A stretch of DNA of 64,000 nucleotides from Lytechinus variegatus (GCF_018143015.1 NC_054746.1:29105129-29169128), one strand, 5' to 3'. Positions 35,704-49,500 are shown, numbered from the stretch's first letter. Program-made: numbers and translations. The notes: generated from the sequence alone by a model not told the origin.

Positions 35704-36669
35704 CATGATTTTTTTTAATATCACAAAAAAATTCAGTTGATATTTTCCTTATATTCTTATGAGTATTGAGTGCCATTAATCTCATACAAATGTGAGAGAA
35801 ATATATGATTTCTTCGGAAACCACAACCATGTTTCCAAAACCGTGTAAAAAAAACATGAAAACCCACACATTCAAAACCATTTCACGGCCCCTGCATTCA
35901 CTAATTTACACAAGATTCAAGGATTTTGATGAGAAAGACGGAATTTTGAGGTCGTCACATGAAATGCCCGAAATTCATTATTTTTCCACCATTTTGAGTC
36001 AGATTTTTTAAATGAATATCTTCCTATGTTTTGCATACAAAAATATTTGGTCATCGCATATCTCCTTTTACTATAAAGTATAATCGGGCAGATACGCACA
36101 GACTTAGGGGACCTTACCATACATACTGCTTTCTCATCATGTTTAAAATGCAAATATAATAACATGTAGGCCTTGATGTACCGGTAACTGAATTTTCTCA
36201 GTCTACGCTTAACGCTTTATGGTCAGGATCAGCTGACCCAGTGCTGACTAGAAAACTTAAAACCAGGATCTACCCCTAAATGAGAGATAGACCCTATTTG
36301 TAATTGTTATTTTTTCAAATCAAATAAAATCACACAATTTATAAACAATTTGCAATCATTTAAAAAACAAAAGAAAAACTTGACAAAAGAACCACTTTTC
36401 TTAAGAAAACATAGACTCTAATAGAATAAAGCGTGATTTCATCCACCTGGCACCAACATGCAATGTAGTCTAATTCATCATCATCATCATATGTATGGGA
36501 GTGTAGGCCCAGGTAGTCCTGTACATGTAGATCTTCCGTTTGTAAAAACTTGATGCATAATATATAAGTCTAACCATAGAGCTATAGCTACATGGTCTAA
36601 CAAGTACAGTGCAGGCGTTGATGTCAGACAATTTCAAAATGTTTGTTCAAAACAAACATGACAAAAGCA

Positions 36670-36950
36670 AAGGTAAACCTAGACAGGAATAACCATCGTT
36701 TCTGGGGATTTATTCAACAATTTCTGACATTTTACTGTAATGTATGGTGAGTGGAGCCAACGCAGTTCAGCGGAACAACCAAAATACAGAGACTGAAGCT
36801 TTTGGTCTAAGGTAAACCTAGACCAAAAGCTTCAGTCTCTGTATTTGATTGTTCCGCTGAACTACGTTGGCTTGATCCACTCACCAAATGTCAGAAATTG
36901 TTAAATAAATCCCAAGAAACGATGGTTATTCCTGTCAAAGGTAAACCAAG
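36670..36950. repeat. Palindromic repeat with arms of about 135 bp
   Basis: The left arm contains AGGAATAACCATCGTTTCTG and CAGTTCAGCGGAACAA. The right arm contains their complements, and the centre (about 36812) is bounded by GACCAAAAGCTTCAGTCTCT and its inverse. The motif GGTAAACCTAGAC flanks and centres it. Confidence 0.75.
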
Positions 36951-37358
36951 AGGGTCTATATGCAAAAACATCATTCTCAAAATAAAAAAAAGTGTCGGCC
37001 TAAATTTTGACTGGGGAAGAGTTTCTTTTATTTTGCGACAGCCACCCAAAATTGAAAATAAAAATATGGAGAAGGTTCACAATAATATATCTGGCAAAAC
37101 AGAGCATACACATGTTATGGCAGCATTTTCTGTGAGCACTGAGCACAAGTGGAAACGAAAATTTGCAAAGCCAAGGCAAAGGGCCAAAGCAAAGCCAAAG
37201 TTAACCCAGGGAGCTCTTGCCGGCAAAGCTAAGCAGGCCGGAGCTCCCTGGGGCTGGTTTAAGCCAAAGTCAGCCCCGGGCAGGAGTCAGCCTCAGTAAT
37301 TTCATCGCAACTTAATTTAAGTTCAGTTGTAAGGACGGTCTAATGAAAACCCACTTAC

Positions 37359-37560
37359 CTGTCAAGGGAAGATAGCAATACAGGCTGACAGTCAGTCAGT
37401 AAGCAGACATGCAATGCATTCGAAGTGACAACAATCTTTGGAAAATCGTCCTTTTTGTACCAGACTTCTCGATCACCAAAGGCAAATCTTGCAGGACGTG
37501 TGGGAGCAAGTCGCGGGTACATACATACGCCCAAAACACCGTACCGTGTGCAGTGAAAAA
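37359..37560 (-). promoter_or_regulatory. cpras1: Probable non-coding first exon and promoter area of cpRAS
   Basis: On the minus strand a good donor, CTTGACAG then GTAAGTGGG, lies at 37359/37358. The next acceptor on that strand in register is the one at 32985 that opens the coding exon 13 bases before the ATG. The sequence just upstream is less AT-rich than its surroundings. The transcription start is not determined. Confidence 0.4.
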
Positions 37561-38234
37561 AAATCCCCTTGTAACTCTATTAATAGAACATTGCGCAAAA
37601 ATTCGCTCTCGTGATTGGTTAAACCTTACGTCATTATCTCAACTCTTTTGCTTGGTAATGATAGTCTATATTTTCAATCCGTAGTAAACAACTTCGGAAT
37701 ATAAAAAGATTAAAGCAGATTACTGTTCCGGAGTTGGGGGAGGGGGAGCATCCCACAAAAAACAACCAACCGGTCGAGATGATTTTTAATGGCTATTTTT
37801 TTTGTATTTATCGAAGAAATCATCATAATCATCCCTCGGCCGCCTCGCGGGATCGCTGCACAATGGAAATTGTAAGTATTTGAAGTGTATTATTAGTAGA
37901 CTACACCTTGTTTTCAAACAAATAAACACGTGGTCAGCGCTTCGTCATCCCTTCGGTCCAGGCCTCTCTTGCAAACCTTATTGTATTTTATAGCAAAATA
38001 CATTTCACAACAATGCCATTTCTATCAAGCAGGATTTGTGTTCATTTGGCACGGAAGCTTAGGACCGTGCGTCTATCTAATTTGCATAAAAATAAGATGT
38101 GAACCCTCCCCAACTTTATACTTTTCGAATTCAAACCATAGCTCTCTTTGGAGTTTTATTTATTTACACTGTACATAATGAGGAATTATACATGTACAAC
38201 GTACGGCTATGTCCACTATTTTTTTTTATTTAGA

Positions 38235-38318
38235 TATGTTGTGAAAGAAATAAAGAACAATGGTAGGCGTAGCTTGATTCAAGGTTTCCCAAAGCTACCA
38301 ACCATTTGGAAACTCTTG
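38235..38318 (+). CDS. Candidate exon of an unknown gene
   Basis: A strong polypyrimidine acceptor (TTTTTTTTATTTAG) and the donor GTAAGG bracket 84 bp that is open in one frame: YVVKEIKNNGRRSLIQGF, then PKLPTIWKLL. A possible first exon (ATGGAAATT then GTAAGT) lies at about 37863-37871, but its phase does not fit. No family recognised. It may be a real exon of a short gene divergent from cpRAS, or chance. Confidence 0.25.
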
Positions 38319-39179
38319 GTAAGGCGATAAAAATATATTTTTACATAATAGTTTCACGTATAACAATTACTCCGAGCGTTAATGCTTTTTTTGTCAATCA
38401 AAAGTTTATTTAAAAAATACTCAAATTTTTGACGTTCCCAACTTATTCATCAGGAGTATGTTTACGTTCTTTATTTATTTCAAAAAAGCTGATTTAATTT
38501 GACCATATCTATTACTAACTTCTCCCATAAAGAGGGTCAAAGTTATTTTAGAGTCTTATCTCTAATAATACTAGCTGAAGAAAGATTGGAAGAAATTTGG
38601 CAAAAAGAGATTGATTAGAAATTCTGCATGGTAATTCCATATACAGGCTGTCAAAGAAAATAGAATAAGTTTGAATACAGTCATTATTAATGTTGTAATG
38701 CTTTACCGCGTAGATTATAATATGTATAAATAGAAGTTGAGAGACAACCCTACAATGGTGTAAAATACAGGACAATGTACATTTATTTGTAACATGCAAG
38801 AGAACACAATTATATTGGGGAAGTTTGATAGCATTGTATATCAACTTGTAGACATCAAGTTCGATTTTAATGTTGCTACTTTAATAAAAGGATACGAGTA
38901 AAAAAAATATGTATTGAATTTTTATTCATCTTGTGTTTTTATGAAAGGCATCCAACTTCAATTCGAACAGAAAGCCAGAGTTGCATATTTCAGGAATATA
39001 TTAATTTATTTCAAAGATTGATTTGTAATTGTCTAGAAGTCGAAAACTGTAGAAGTAGGGAATTTGTGTATTTTTTAAAACAGTATGTTGAGGAAATCAT
39101 CTGTTTTGGATGAAATCGTTTATATCCTTTGTAACTATTTTGACATGAGATTATTTATTTTAAAAATATATAAAAACTA

Positions 39180-39762
39180 GAAATTTGACGTGTCCAAAGA
39201 CACAGATGCCCCCGCTTAACGCAATCAGAATTCATTCAATACGATTGATCTTAATATTGTGCAGAAACCAATATGCATATATATATGTAAGGAACAAATT
39301 TAGACCATTGAACCAACTTGCATATATAATGAGCTGTGACCTTTGACCTGGTGTCATCTACCTACACACCAAATTTTTTTAAAATCCATTAAATATTTTT
39401 CGAGTTATTGCGCAGAAACCAACTCACATATTTAATGAACTGTGACCTTTGACCTGTGGACTCCGAATTCAAACTTAGCCTGTATTTTGGTGTCATCTAC
39501 CTACACACCCAAATTTTTTAAAAATCCATTAAATATTTTTCAAATTTTTGCATGGAAACCAACTCGCATATTTAATGAACTGTGACCTTTGACCTGTGGA
39601 CTCCGAATTCAAACTTAGCCTGTATTTTGGTGTCATCTACCTACACACCAAATTTTTTTTAAATCCATTAAATATTTTTTGTGTTATTGCGCGGAAACCG
39701 AGTGGGGGACGGATGGACAGGCAATGCTTAATGCCCCATCCGGACTTCGTCTGCGGGGAATA
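39180..39762. repeat. Dispersed repeat with three tandem units
   Basis: Starts near GACACAGATGCCCCCGC and ends CCGGACTTCGTCTGCGGGGA. Inside are three copies of a unit of roughly 150 bp that contains TGTGACCTTTGACCTG and GGTGTCATCTACCTACACAC. Non-coding. Confidence 0.75.
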
Positions 39763-40249
39763 AAAAAACCCAGGATTTGAGTTGAATATATTAGTTACAA
39801 CCCCCCCCCCATTTTTTTTTCTCTCTCTCCCTCTATGTATACATACATGTATTCATAATACAAAATCCTCTCCACCATGAAAATCTTCACAAGGCAAAAC
39901 ATATAACCGATAATGGAATAAAAAAGAGCGTTTACAAAAGTATTCTTTATTTATATCATTCATAGCCTATCAGATAAGCTATTTCATTTATTGTACAATC
40001 AATCAAATCACATCATTTCGTCTTACAAAAATATATAAAAACAATTATCAGTGTAGCATAGTTTGAAAAAAATCTGTTGGTTTTTCAACCAAATGCATGT
40101 ATAGTGCATATAACTATGTGTACTCAATAGAAATTTCAGATGTGATCATTTTACAGATCTCTCAAAGAAAAAATCATGTCCCAGTACATGTAGTTTGAAT
40201 TTGAATTTTTGACCAAATTAACCAGGGATGCCGCTTTTAATAGTATTTT

Positions 40250-41262
40250 TAAAGGTCAAGTCCACCCCAGAAAAATGTTGATTTGAATGAATAGAGAAAA
40301 ATCAAACTAGCATAACGCTGAAAATTTCATCAAAATCGGATGTAAAATAAGAAAGTTATGACATATTTAAGTTCCACTGATTTTTCACAAAAAGTGATAT
40401 GCACAACTCAGTTGCATGCAAATGAGACAGTCAATGATGTCCATCACTCACTAATTTTTGTTTTTATTATTTGAGTTATACAATATTTCATTTTTTACGG
40501 ATTCGACAATAAGGACCAACTTGACTGAGCCATATAGTATTAAACAATGTTAATCCCACATGTTCAGGGCGGAATTAATCGTTGTTTCATACCCTTTTCA
40601 TAAACCTATCCTCCAATTAGCCGCCTAAGAGTACAGAATGCGGATAATTCAATAAAAATTGCGTTCATAAACTCCGAAAATAAGCCGCATTATTTTTACG
40701 AGCGCCCGTCCTGAAAAAGGCGGATAATCGCCATGACAACTGGACACGCCCCCTCCGATGCGGTTGTGTTGGAAAAGGGTGACCTTGTGACCGCACCATG
40801 GCAATTATCCGCATTATTTGGAAATGCGTTCATAAACTCAAAATCTTATCCCGATGCAGCTATTCATGTATTATGCGGATAATAGCAGCATCAGAGTAAT
40901 GCGGATAACTCTTGTCCTCCTCCAATTTTACGACCAAATTATGCTGCTATTAGCCGCCTAATTCATAGTAATTGGGTTTATGAAAGGGGTATCACTTGGC
41001 CATGAGGAGAAAATTAGAATATTTCATATTTCACATAATAAAATACAAAAGAAATAGTGAGTGGATGACATCATCAGTCTCCTCATTTGCATACAGATCA
41101 GGATGTGCATATAACTGTTTTGTGAAATTAAGCGAAACTTTAAAATATCATAACTTTCTTATTTTACATCCGATTTTGATGAAATTTTCAGTGTTATGTT
41201 TGTTGGATTTTTCTCTTTTTATTCAAATCAACTTTTTGTTGGGATGGACTTGTCCTTTAAAA
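40250..41262. repeat. Dispersed foldback repeat family A, copy 3, split by a nested insertion
   Basis: The left half (40250 to about 40500) starts AAAGGTCAAGTCCACCCC. The right half (about 41010-41262) ends GGGATGGACTTGTCCTTTAA. A different MITE lies between the halves. Confidence 0.75.
40586..40993. mobile_element. MITE nested in a family A repeat
   Basis: The ends are inverted: ATACCCTTTTCATAAACC on the left and GGTTTATGAAAGGGGTAT on the right (one or two mismatches). TTAGCCGCCTAA is repeated near each end, as are GCGTTCATAAACTC and GCGGATAA words inside. No transposase. Confidence 0.7.
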
Positions 41263-43525
41263 AGTAATGAAACAGAAAATGTTTGCTTTTGTCCATAACA
41301 AAAAAATAGTGATTTTATAGCTGCAAATACATAAAAACAATAGCAATTCCTGCTTTGGATTGATATGGTGGCAACAGTCTTAGGCATATTTCTGAAAGTA
41401 GAAAAGCAATGTGAATATGAGCTATATGTATACATCACAAATGTACAATATACTGTACATGTAACTCTTTGCACTCCACATCTATACATTACTACAAGGT
41501 CATGAAACAGATGTACATGTGAGGAAAGTCATTCAGAATTTCAGATTAAGTCTTTGAAATCAAGTCGTGCAGAGGACTTTACATGGTAATACAAAACATG
41601 ACATTTTTGTGATTTCACATAAACAAACCCTTGTAATTACCAACATTGTACAAAAATAAACGTATTCACAAACAAGTACACGACATGGAATTACAAAGAA
41701 ATACACAAGGAAACAAAATCAAAACACAAAACATAACTTTATATCATTCACATTAATCTTACTACAATTAAAGTATAAAATTCAAGTGGACAAAATCAAA
41801 AATACAAAAACGTAATTTAATATAAATCAAATAATTCTACATCAATTTGAATAACAGCAATCTTTTCATACATTTTTACATCTAGTAACATATGTCTAAC
41901 AATTTATACAATTTTTCAAATCACAGTAATACTAACAATGTATCCATGTAACACTGATTTCATAAAGAGCTTTAAAGACTGACATCATTCACATACATGT
42001 AGCTCCCACAAACTACATGTCGGTTCTGCTATACATAAAATACATAAATGCACAATATCCACTCCCTGGGGAGTATTTCAGCAGAGTGATATGGCATTAT
42101 GATGCAGAGCAAATATACAAATGGCTATTATGCATTCATACGATATCTCTTTAAATTCATACTTTTTCAAAATCCCTCCTAAATGTCCTAATTAGTTCTT
42201 GATTGGGCTTAAATTTATCTCTCAGTGTCCACAGTAAAATGTGAGTTTATACAAAGCGCTCATGCAATAGTATTTAACATTAACAATTTAAATAACTTTT
42301 ACTACTCGTGTTTGAAATTATGGCATTATTGCATTTAAAAATACTAATTTCTTTAAATAAGGAAATAAAGAAACATGTGACCTGATTTGAATCCTGGACC
42401 CTGTAATAAAGACTTGTTCATTATTCACTACACAAACTCCTTCCCAATATACATGTACACTTAAGCTTGCATATGCCTACGTGTATTTATGTAAAACTGC
42501 ATGTTCACTTCTTGATATCATTATGATATAATGATATTCAAACAACAGTACCCTGCTTTTTAAATGCAAGAAAATGTAGAAAAAAAAACACTGAAAAGAT
42601 GCAGCACATGGATGTATTCATTACACTTACAGCTCATAGCAAAATTAATCATATACATGTACATGTATATGGTTTTATTTAGAGTCATTTTGCCTGACGA
42701 AGATTCTGCTAGGATCGAAAGCTTAGGCCCCCTTTTTACTCTCTAATTTACTCCATTGGCTCTCTTTTTTTAGATAAGCAGTTTTCAGCAGCTTCTTTTT
42801 GCCATGGTATTATTTAAACAAAATTCAATTGCTTTGATCCCACGTTTTTCTTTATTAAATATGGACGACGCATAGCCAAATCATTTAAGCTCTCTCTTTT
42901 TGGGGACCAGTAAAACAATTGAAAAACTGGATGTCTACTGGTCTGACATGAACATGTTGGACCAGTAGAAAAAAAAGGGTTAGTGTGGAGCCCTGGCTAT
43001 ATTCCTCCATCACACACTTTTATTGTCAAGGACACTGTTGGACTTACTTCATAACTATTGAATGAATCTAGTAGCAATAATGCAGTGAGCCAAGATGGAA
43101 ACATGACATTTTAAGTTACTGTGCAAAGTTACAAACTATATTTGAACATATACTGACTCACTCTATTATTTTAAATAACCTAGAGTTCAAACACATGTAA
43201 AGGTCAACAAAACTGAGTTACAGTGTGTGTAAGAGTAAAAGTCAGTAAATACATGTACATGTATCAAGCTTCACTACAGGCACTTTCAAAATTTGCACAG
43301 TATTCTCTTTGGCACAAAATACATCGATGTCATATATGGATATGAAACAAAGTCAATTTGTTTTCATGTTTACACTGTCGAGCAAAAGTCACCTGTTATT
43401 TCAGTCATTAACGATGGTATACTTTGATGAACTTCCTCTATCCGACAGACTCAGATCCTGGTCTAAACGGAATTGATCTTCATGTCAACAGATTTCCTAA
43501 CATCAAGGTTTAGATTGCCACATCC
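41263..43525. other. 3' flank of SIVA, AT-rich
   Basis: On the minus strand this follows the SIVA stop codon and probably contains the 3' UTR. A minus-strand AATAAA occurs near 43020 but was not verified. No other gene recognised. Confidence 0.35.
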
Positions 43526-43574
43526 TCAGTATGAGCAATTCAAGCAGAACACCCTGTCACATCTCTCATCATAA
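43526..43574 (-). CDS. SIVA1: SIVA exon 4: C-terminal Cys pair and stop
   Basis: 49 nt after acceptor TATTATCCAG. It encodes YDERCDRVFCLNCSY then TGA and completes the split Asn codon from exon 3. The phase match across a 6.5-kb intron and the match to the human C-terminus make this tiny exon convincing. Confidence 0.85.
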
Positions 43575-46500
43575 CTGGATAATAATAATATAAAAACAGA
43601 GAGAGAAATGGGTGGATTGAGAAGGGAGAAGAAAAGGGAGAGACAGAAATAGAGAGAGAAGGAAGTGGGGAGGAGAGATGACATAAAAGGTAAAGGAATA
43701 GAAAGAGAGACATTTAAGGATAGAGAGAAGAGATAGAAAAAATATTTGATGATACAATCTTTTAAACTTAAATACCCAAATGTAAACAACAGAGCAGAAG
43801 AAATGACTTAATATCTACCCCATTGACATGACTCATGAAACTTAAGGCATGTAGGATTATTTTCACAAGTTTTTTCATTAATTTTGCACTTGCATAAGGA
43901 AGCAGAATGGTGCTAAATAAAGAAACCGGGTGCTCCTCGGGCACAAAAAGAATGTTTTTTTTTTCAAAAAACTTTCTGATATGAAGAACAGGCACCTATG
44001 AAAAGAGAAAGGGGCACTTGTAAAACAGGTCCTTAGGTGAAAAGGGCACAGAAAACATCTGTGAGCAGCATTTTTGTGTGGGTAAAAAGGGGCACTGATT
44101 TGAAAAAGGGTAGTTACAAGAAGGCAAGGGATCACTTACTCAGACATATAACGGGTCCTTCTCGGGTGAAAGGGGAGCAGAACACGTTTGTGAGGGCACA
44201 TGTTTGGTTAAAATTTGGCACTGATACGAGATATGGCATTTGCTAACACATAAAACAGGTCCTTCTCAGGTGAAAAGGGCACAGCACACGTCCGTGAGCA
44301 GCATTTTTTTGGGGGAAAAAAGTGGCATACGAGAAATGGCACATGGTAACACCTAAAATGGGCCCTCTTCTGAAGAAAGGGGCACAGTACACGTTCGTGA
44401 GGGGGCATTTTCTTGCGTTAAAAAAGGGCACCTTTTCAGTGCTTCAAAAAGTGTACAATGTAGAGTTACTGTGAGGATCACCATCCCTGAAGCACACCCA
44501 CTCACCAAGCCAGGATAATGATAATATACAAATATACCAGGCTTTGATTAAGTATAGCGGGAATTATTCATCCGGGGTTGGACTGGCATTGCTATTTTTC
44601 CCAAGAGGCGAAGCCCCGAGGGAAAAAATAGTGATTTTGCCAACACAACCGAGGATGAATTATTCCCTCTATACATGTACTTTAGAAATGAAGGTCTGGT
44701 ATATTTCTTTTATATCCTACTTTGATAAGTTATAGTCAGGCAGCATATGTCATCTACTTCGACAAAATGGCTAAGTATGATTTTTCACTTTGATGTGATT
44801 GGTGACATCACAAGGAACAACTTCCAACTTGGTGACAAATTTGTAATGGTCATCTTGACCATGTTAGGGGTCAAAATGTGGTCAATAGGGGTCAATTTTT
44901 GAAATTGCCCCGATCGTGTCGTGTCATACATCAAATTGTTTGTCTTGCTATACTGAACAAGTGAACACAACCATATACTCTTGACCTCCCATTAAAAAGT
45001 TATAAACAGAAATGTCAAAAGGTCAACGAACTTTCGTTAAATGGCAACTTACACTGAAGATGTTAAAAAAGCTACGTTAAAAAAGCTACGTTAAAAAAGC
45101 TACGTTAAAAAAGCTACTTTTTTTCTCCTTTTTTTTTCTTTTTGTATATGTGTGTACTTTTTTAATTTCGATTTTGATAAGTTCATCTTCAGAAGTCCTT
45201 AGCCAGAAGATAGAAATGGTCAAGACAAGGTCAGGGAAAGGTCAAAAGGTCAACAGACTTTCATCGGTAAGCAAACTACACTAAAAAGGGTTTGAGTCTC
45301 AGAAGTTGGTTCATTATTTTGAAAAGTCTCTATCTACATTGTAAGAAGACATTATCCATTAGATAAAAAGGGGTAAAATGTGCTCACTTAGGAACAAAAT
45401 AGATAAATAGAGATAGACGTAGAATACATTCAGTCTGGTATATTAGTATTGTAGGAATACCTTGAAACAACTTGGCAAACCCTAATGCCCTTATAATCGT
45501 GTCATCTTCATGATGTTGTAAGTGCAACCAGCTTTTTCATAGTTTCTTAATTTAGGAATTCAATTCAAGTCCAATTCATTTTCAGTTTACTAGTCTTTGA
45601 TATGTAAAGAAACATTTCATCTATTTGCTTTGTACAGAATAGTTTAATCAACAGAAATTATTGTAATGTATTTGGGTATATTTCTGCCCCCAGAAATTGT
45701 GATGAATTGCATTTTTACCGAAAATGAATATAACTGACCCAAAGTATCATTAAATCCTTAAATTTCACTTTACAAAACGCAAAAGGGCACCGATGATAAG
45801 CTCAAAACAGCACATGCAATAGAAATGTGCAGTCCTTCTTGGCTCCGGAGATCGAGTAATGGTCACAATATATCACATCAGCATAATAGACACCCATGAC
45901 TGACTACAATGAGCATGCCCGCACGATGTCGTCTCTTTGTAACAAATAATATAACAGTCACACATTAGAATTAATAAAGAAGCAATTGGAGCCCAACTTA
46001 TAATATCATCCTCAATCCTAACCTCATTATCGTATTCGTAACTTAATCCAAATAAGATGTTAGGCATCTTTCTTAGGAGCTGAGAGCAATGATCTATCGC
46101 TGTATCTACTCGGTTAACATAGTATTACACATATACCCAAATACATTACAATAATTTCTGTTGATTAAACTATTCTGTACAAAGCAAATAGGTGAAATGT
46201 TTCTTACATATCAAAGCCAAGTAAATTGAAAATGAATTGGACATGAATTTAATTCTTAAATCAAGAAACTCGGAAAGAGCTGGTTGCACCTGTAACATCA
46301 TGGAGATAAGATTTTAAGGGCATTAGGGTTTGTCAAGTCGATTCACTGTATTCCTGCAATACTATGATACCACACTGAATGTATTCGACGTCTATTTCTG
46401 TTTATCTATTTTGTTTCTAAGTGAGCACATGTGTCCTTTTTTTATCTTATGGATGTCTTCTTAGATAGAGACTTTTCAAAATAATGAACCAACTTCTGAG

Positions 46501-49500
46501 ATTCTAACCGTTTTTAGTGTATTTTGCCTACCAATGAAAGTTTGTTGACCTTTTGACCTTTCCCTGACCTTGGCTTGACCATTTATATCTTCTGGATAAG
46601 AATTTCTGAAGATGAACTTATCAAAATCGAAATTAAAAAGTACACACATATAAAAAGGGGGGAAGGAGAAAATAATCCGAGAAAAAGTAACTATCTTAAC
46701 ATCTTCAGTGTAATTTGCCATTTAACGAAAGTTTGTTGACCTTTTGACATTTCTGGTCATAACTTTTTAACGGGAGGTCCAGAGTATATGATTGTGTACA
46801 CTTCCTTGTTCAGTATAACAAGACAAACAAATCGATGTATGACACAACACAATTAGGGCAATTTCAAAAATTGACCCCATTTTGACCCCTAACATGGTCA
46901 AGATGACCATTACAAAATTTGTCACCAAGTTGGAAGTTGTTCCTTGTGATGTCATCAATCACATAAAAGTGAAAAATCAGACTTAGCCAATTTTTCGAAG
47001 TAGCCGCTAAATCATGACATATGCTGCCTGACTATTAGAGCAATTGATCTTGATAATCTTGTTCTTGTACTCTAAGTTCATCCGTTTTTTTTTTTATCAG
47101 AAACAAACCAGCCGCCGCCGCGCTGACTGACCTACTTTTCAGGAAGCGCTTAGTGCGCGGAACGCGTATTAGTGCTTGCCCCATCATGATCTGTGACGTC
47201 AATGATGGAATAGTCGACTATTCCATCACTGACGTCACCGAATAGCACACTTTCTTCGGTGGGCGTTTCATTTTCGACATCGCGAAATAGTGAGAATATG
47301 TTTGGTCACATGAACCTATTAAAACCAATCAGCATACAGGATTTAATTTATGTAGGACATAACTTAAAATATGATGGCAAACAAACATAGCTGGGAAATA
47401 TATTGTGGAATTTATTTGATATTTACTTTAAAATATCATCAATGATCAATATCATCCCACAGTTTAGTGGTCTACCATCTGACACATCTAAAAATGAACA
47501 GTTTTATTGTTTGCCTGTATCTCTGTATGTGCAATTATGTGCAGATCAAGTACTTATTAATCCCATTGAAATACTTGCAAAATAAAATAGCAATATAGTA
47601 AAAACACACAGCAACAAAAAGATGTAGGCCTACATACGACATGAGCTATTTCCTGAATAACAGGAAAATGTGAAGTGTGTCAATGTATGTAAATGCATTT
47701 CACAGTACATGTATCAAAAATAAGTTGAGTCATGCAACTCTTAGACTTGTCTCTTACTTCCCTGTATACACATGTGTGCAGGGAAACATTATACACAAAC
47801 ATTATTTACAAACAGCAAAATTGGGTTTGTTTCTTCTGTTGATGCTACACGATGCCTGATATAGCAATGGTTTTGCTATTAAACAAATGATCAGCTATAC
47901 TAAAGCTTACAGCACAGAAACAATTAAGTTGCATGTACATGTGCAATGTAGCTCCTTCAGGGGATGGTGCAAAAGGGGGTGACTGACCCCCCTGGTTTTG
48001 CAAGAAGTGAAAACAAAATAAGAGAAAGAGGAAGGAAGGGAAGAGATAATAAAGATATTGCAGTTATGTATCTCTATACTACATGTATCCCTATCATTCT
48101 ATCAATAAATAATTGATGCTATTTCCAGGTTGTGTTTCTCCTCTGTTAAAGATACACTGGCATCGCCCCTGAGATCATCAATGACTTGACAGATATCAAG
48201 AACAGCAATAATAATGGCTGAACTTCGCAAGCGAAGATTAGGAAGATTTACATGACTTTTTGTGACTATAAAGTCCAATTTTGGAGAGACACACTCTCCC
48301 ACATCTTGGACATGGATGGACTTGCTCATGGGGGGCAGCGTCCTGAGTGGAAATACGGGCCTTCCGCCTTCTGCGTCCTTCCTCTAAGGCTGCACGACGT
48401 CCTGCTTCGAAGGAAGCAGCTGCCTTCTTGGTGCGTTGCCTCCATGCATTTCGATTCACTGCATGCGCTTCCCACATATCATGGCTGATGTTACACAAGG
48501 ACAGGTTGCACTTTAGAGAGTCTTTGTAGCGTTTACGAGGTGCACCTCTCTTCCGCTTGCCGGAGCAAAGTTCACCAAAGAGCAAAATCTTGGGAAGGCG
48601 GTTTTCCTCCATTCTGTAGACATGCCCAGCCCAACGCAGCTGCAATTGTATGAAGATGGCTTCGATACTTGACAAGCCTGCTCTTTTGAGAACCTCAACG
48701 TTTGTCACATGGTCTTGCCAGCGAATCCTGAAGATGCTTCGGAGACATCGTTGGTGGAAACGCTCTAGGAGGCGTATGTGACGGCGGTACAAAGTCCAGG
48801 ACTCTGCCCCGTACAGGAGTGTTGAGATGACAACAGCTCTATAGACGCTCAATTTAGACTCTGTTTTAAGGTGATGATTGTTCCAGACTCTCCTTCGTAG
48901 TCTGCCAAAAGCACTGTTTGCTTTAGAGAGTCTATTGTCAATTTCCTTGTCAAGTCTAGCATCATTTGAAATAGTACTTCCCAGGTACGTAAAGTGCTTG
49001 ACAGCATTTAGCTCTGAACCCTCAATGAATATGACCGGAGGAGAGTATTCCGCTTGAGGTGCAGGTTGGAACAATACCTCAGTCTTTTTCATGCTGATAG
49101 ATAGGCCAAATAACTGAGCTGATTCCGAGAAGCATGTAGTGATGCGTTGTAAATCCTGCTGGCTGTGTGCTACTAGAGCACAGTCATCTGCAAAAAGCAG
49201 TTCACGTACAAGATATTCCCGAGTTTTGGTGTGAGCCTTAAAGCGTCTAAGGTTGAAGAGTCCTCCATCTGCACGGAAACGGATGTATACTCCCTCATGT
49301 ATATTTCTCATGGCATGCTCCAGCATCATACCAAAGAAAATTGAGAAGAGGGTTGGAGCCAAGACACAACCCTGCTTCACTCCTGTGGATATCACAAAAG
49401 AATTAGACAGGTCACTCTTGTACCTCACTTGCCCACGTTGTCCCACATGCAGCTGCTTCACTATGGATATGAATCTGGGTGGACAACCTAGTTTCTCCAG

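Noticed and set aside
36898-37299. 133-codon plus-strand frame with a basic C-terminus
   Set aside because: It begins inside a palindromic repeat arm, has no recognised motif, and its Lys/Ala/Pro-rich end comes from an imperfect GCC/AAG repeat and a hairpin. No support for a gene.
44208-44431. Cys/Pro-rich minus-strand frames resembling a Cys-rich protein
   Set aside because: They are built from about 115-bp tandem repeat units and have no splice signals fitting SIVA.
45873-46067. 64-codon frame in the foldback spacer
   Set aside because: No motif, no similarity recognised, and no fit to a transposase.
48102-48329. Minus-strand frame ending near 48.1 kb with a coding-like tail
   Set aside because: It overlaps the 3' end of the LINE in another frame and nothing supports it as a separate gene.
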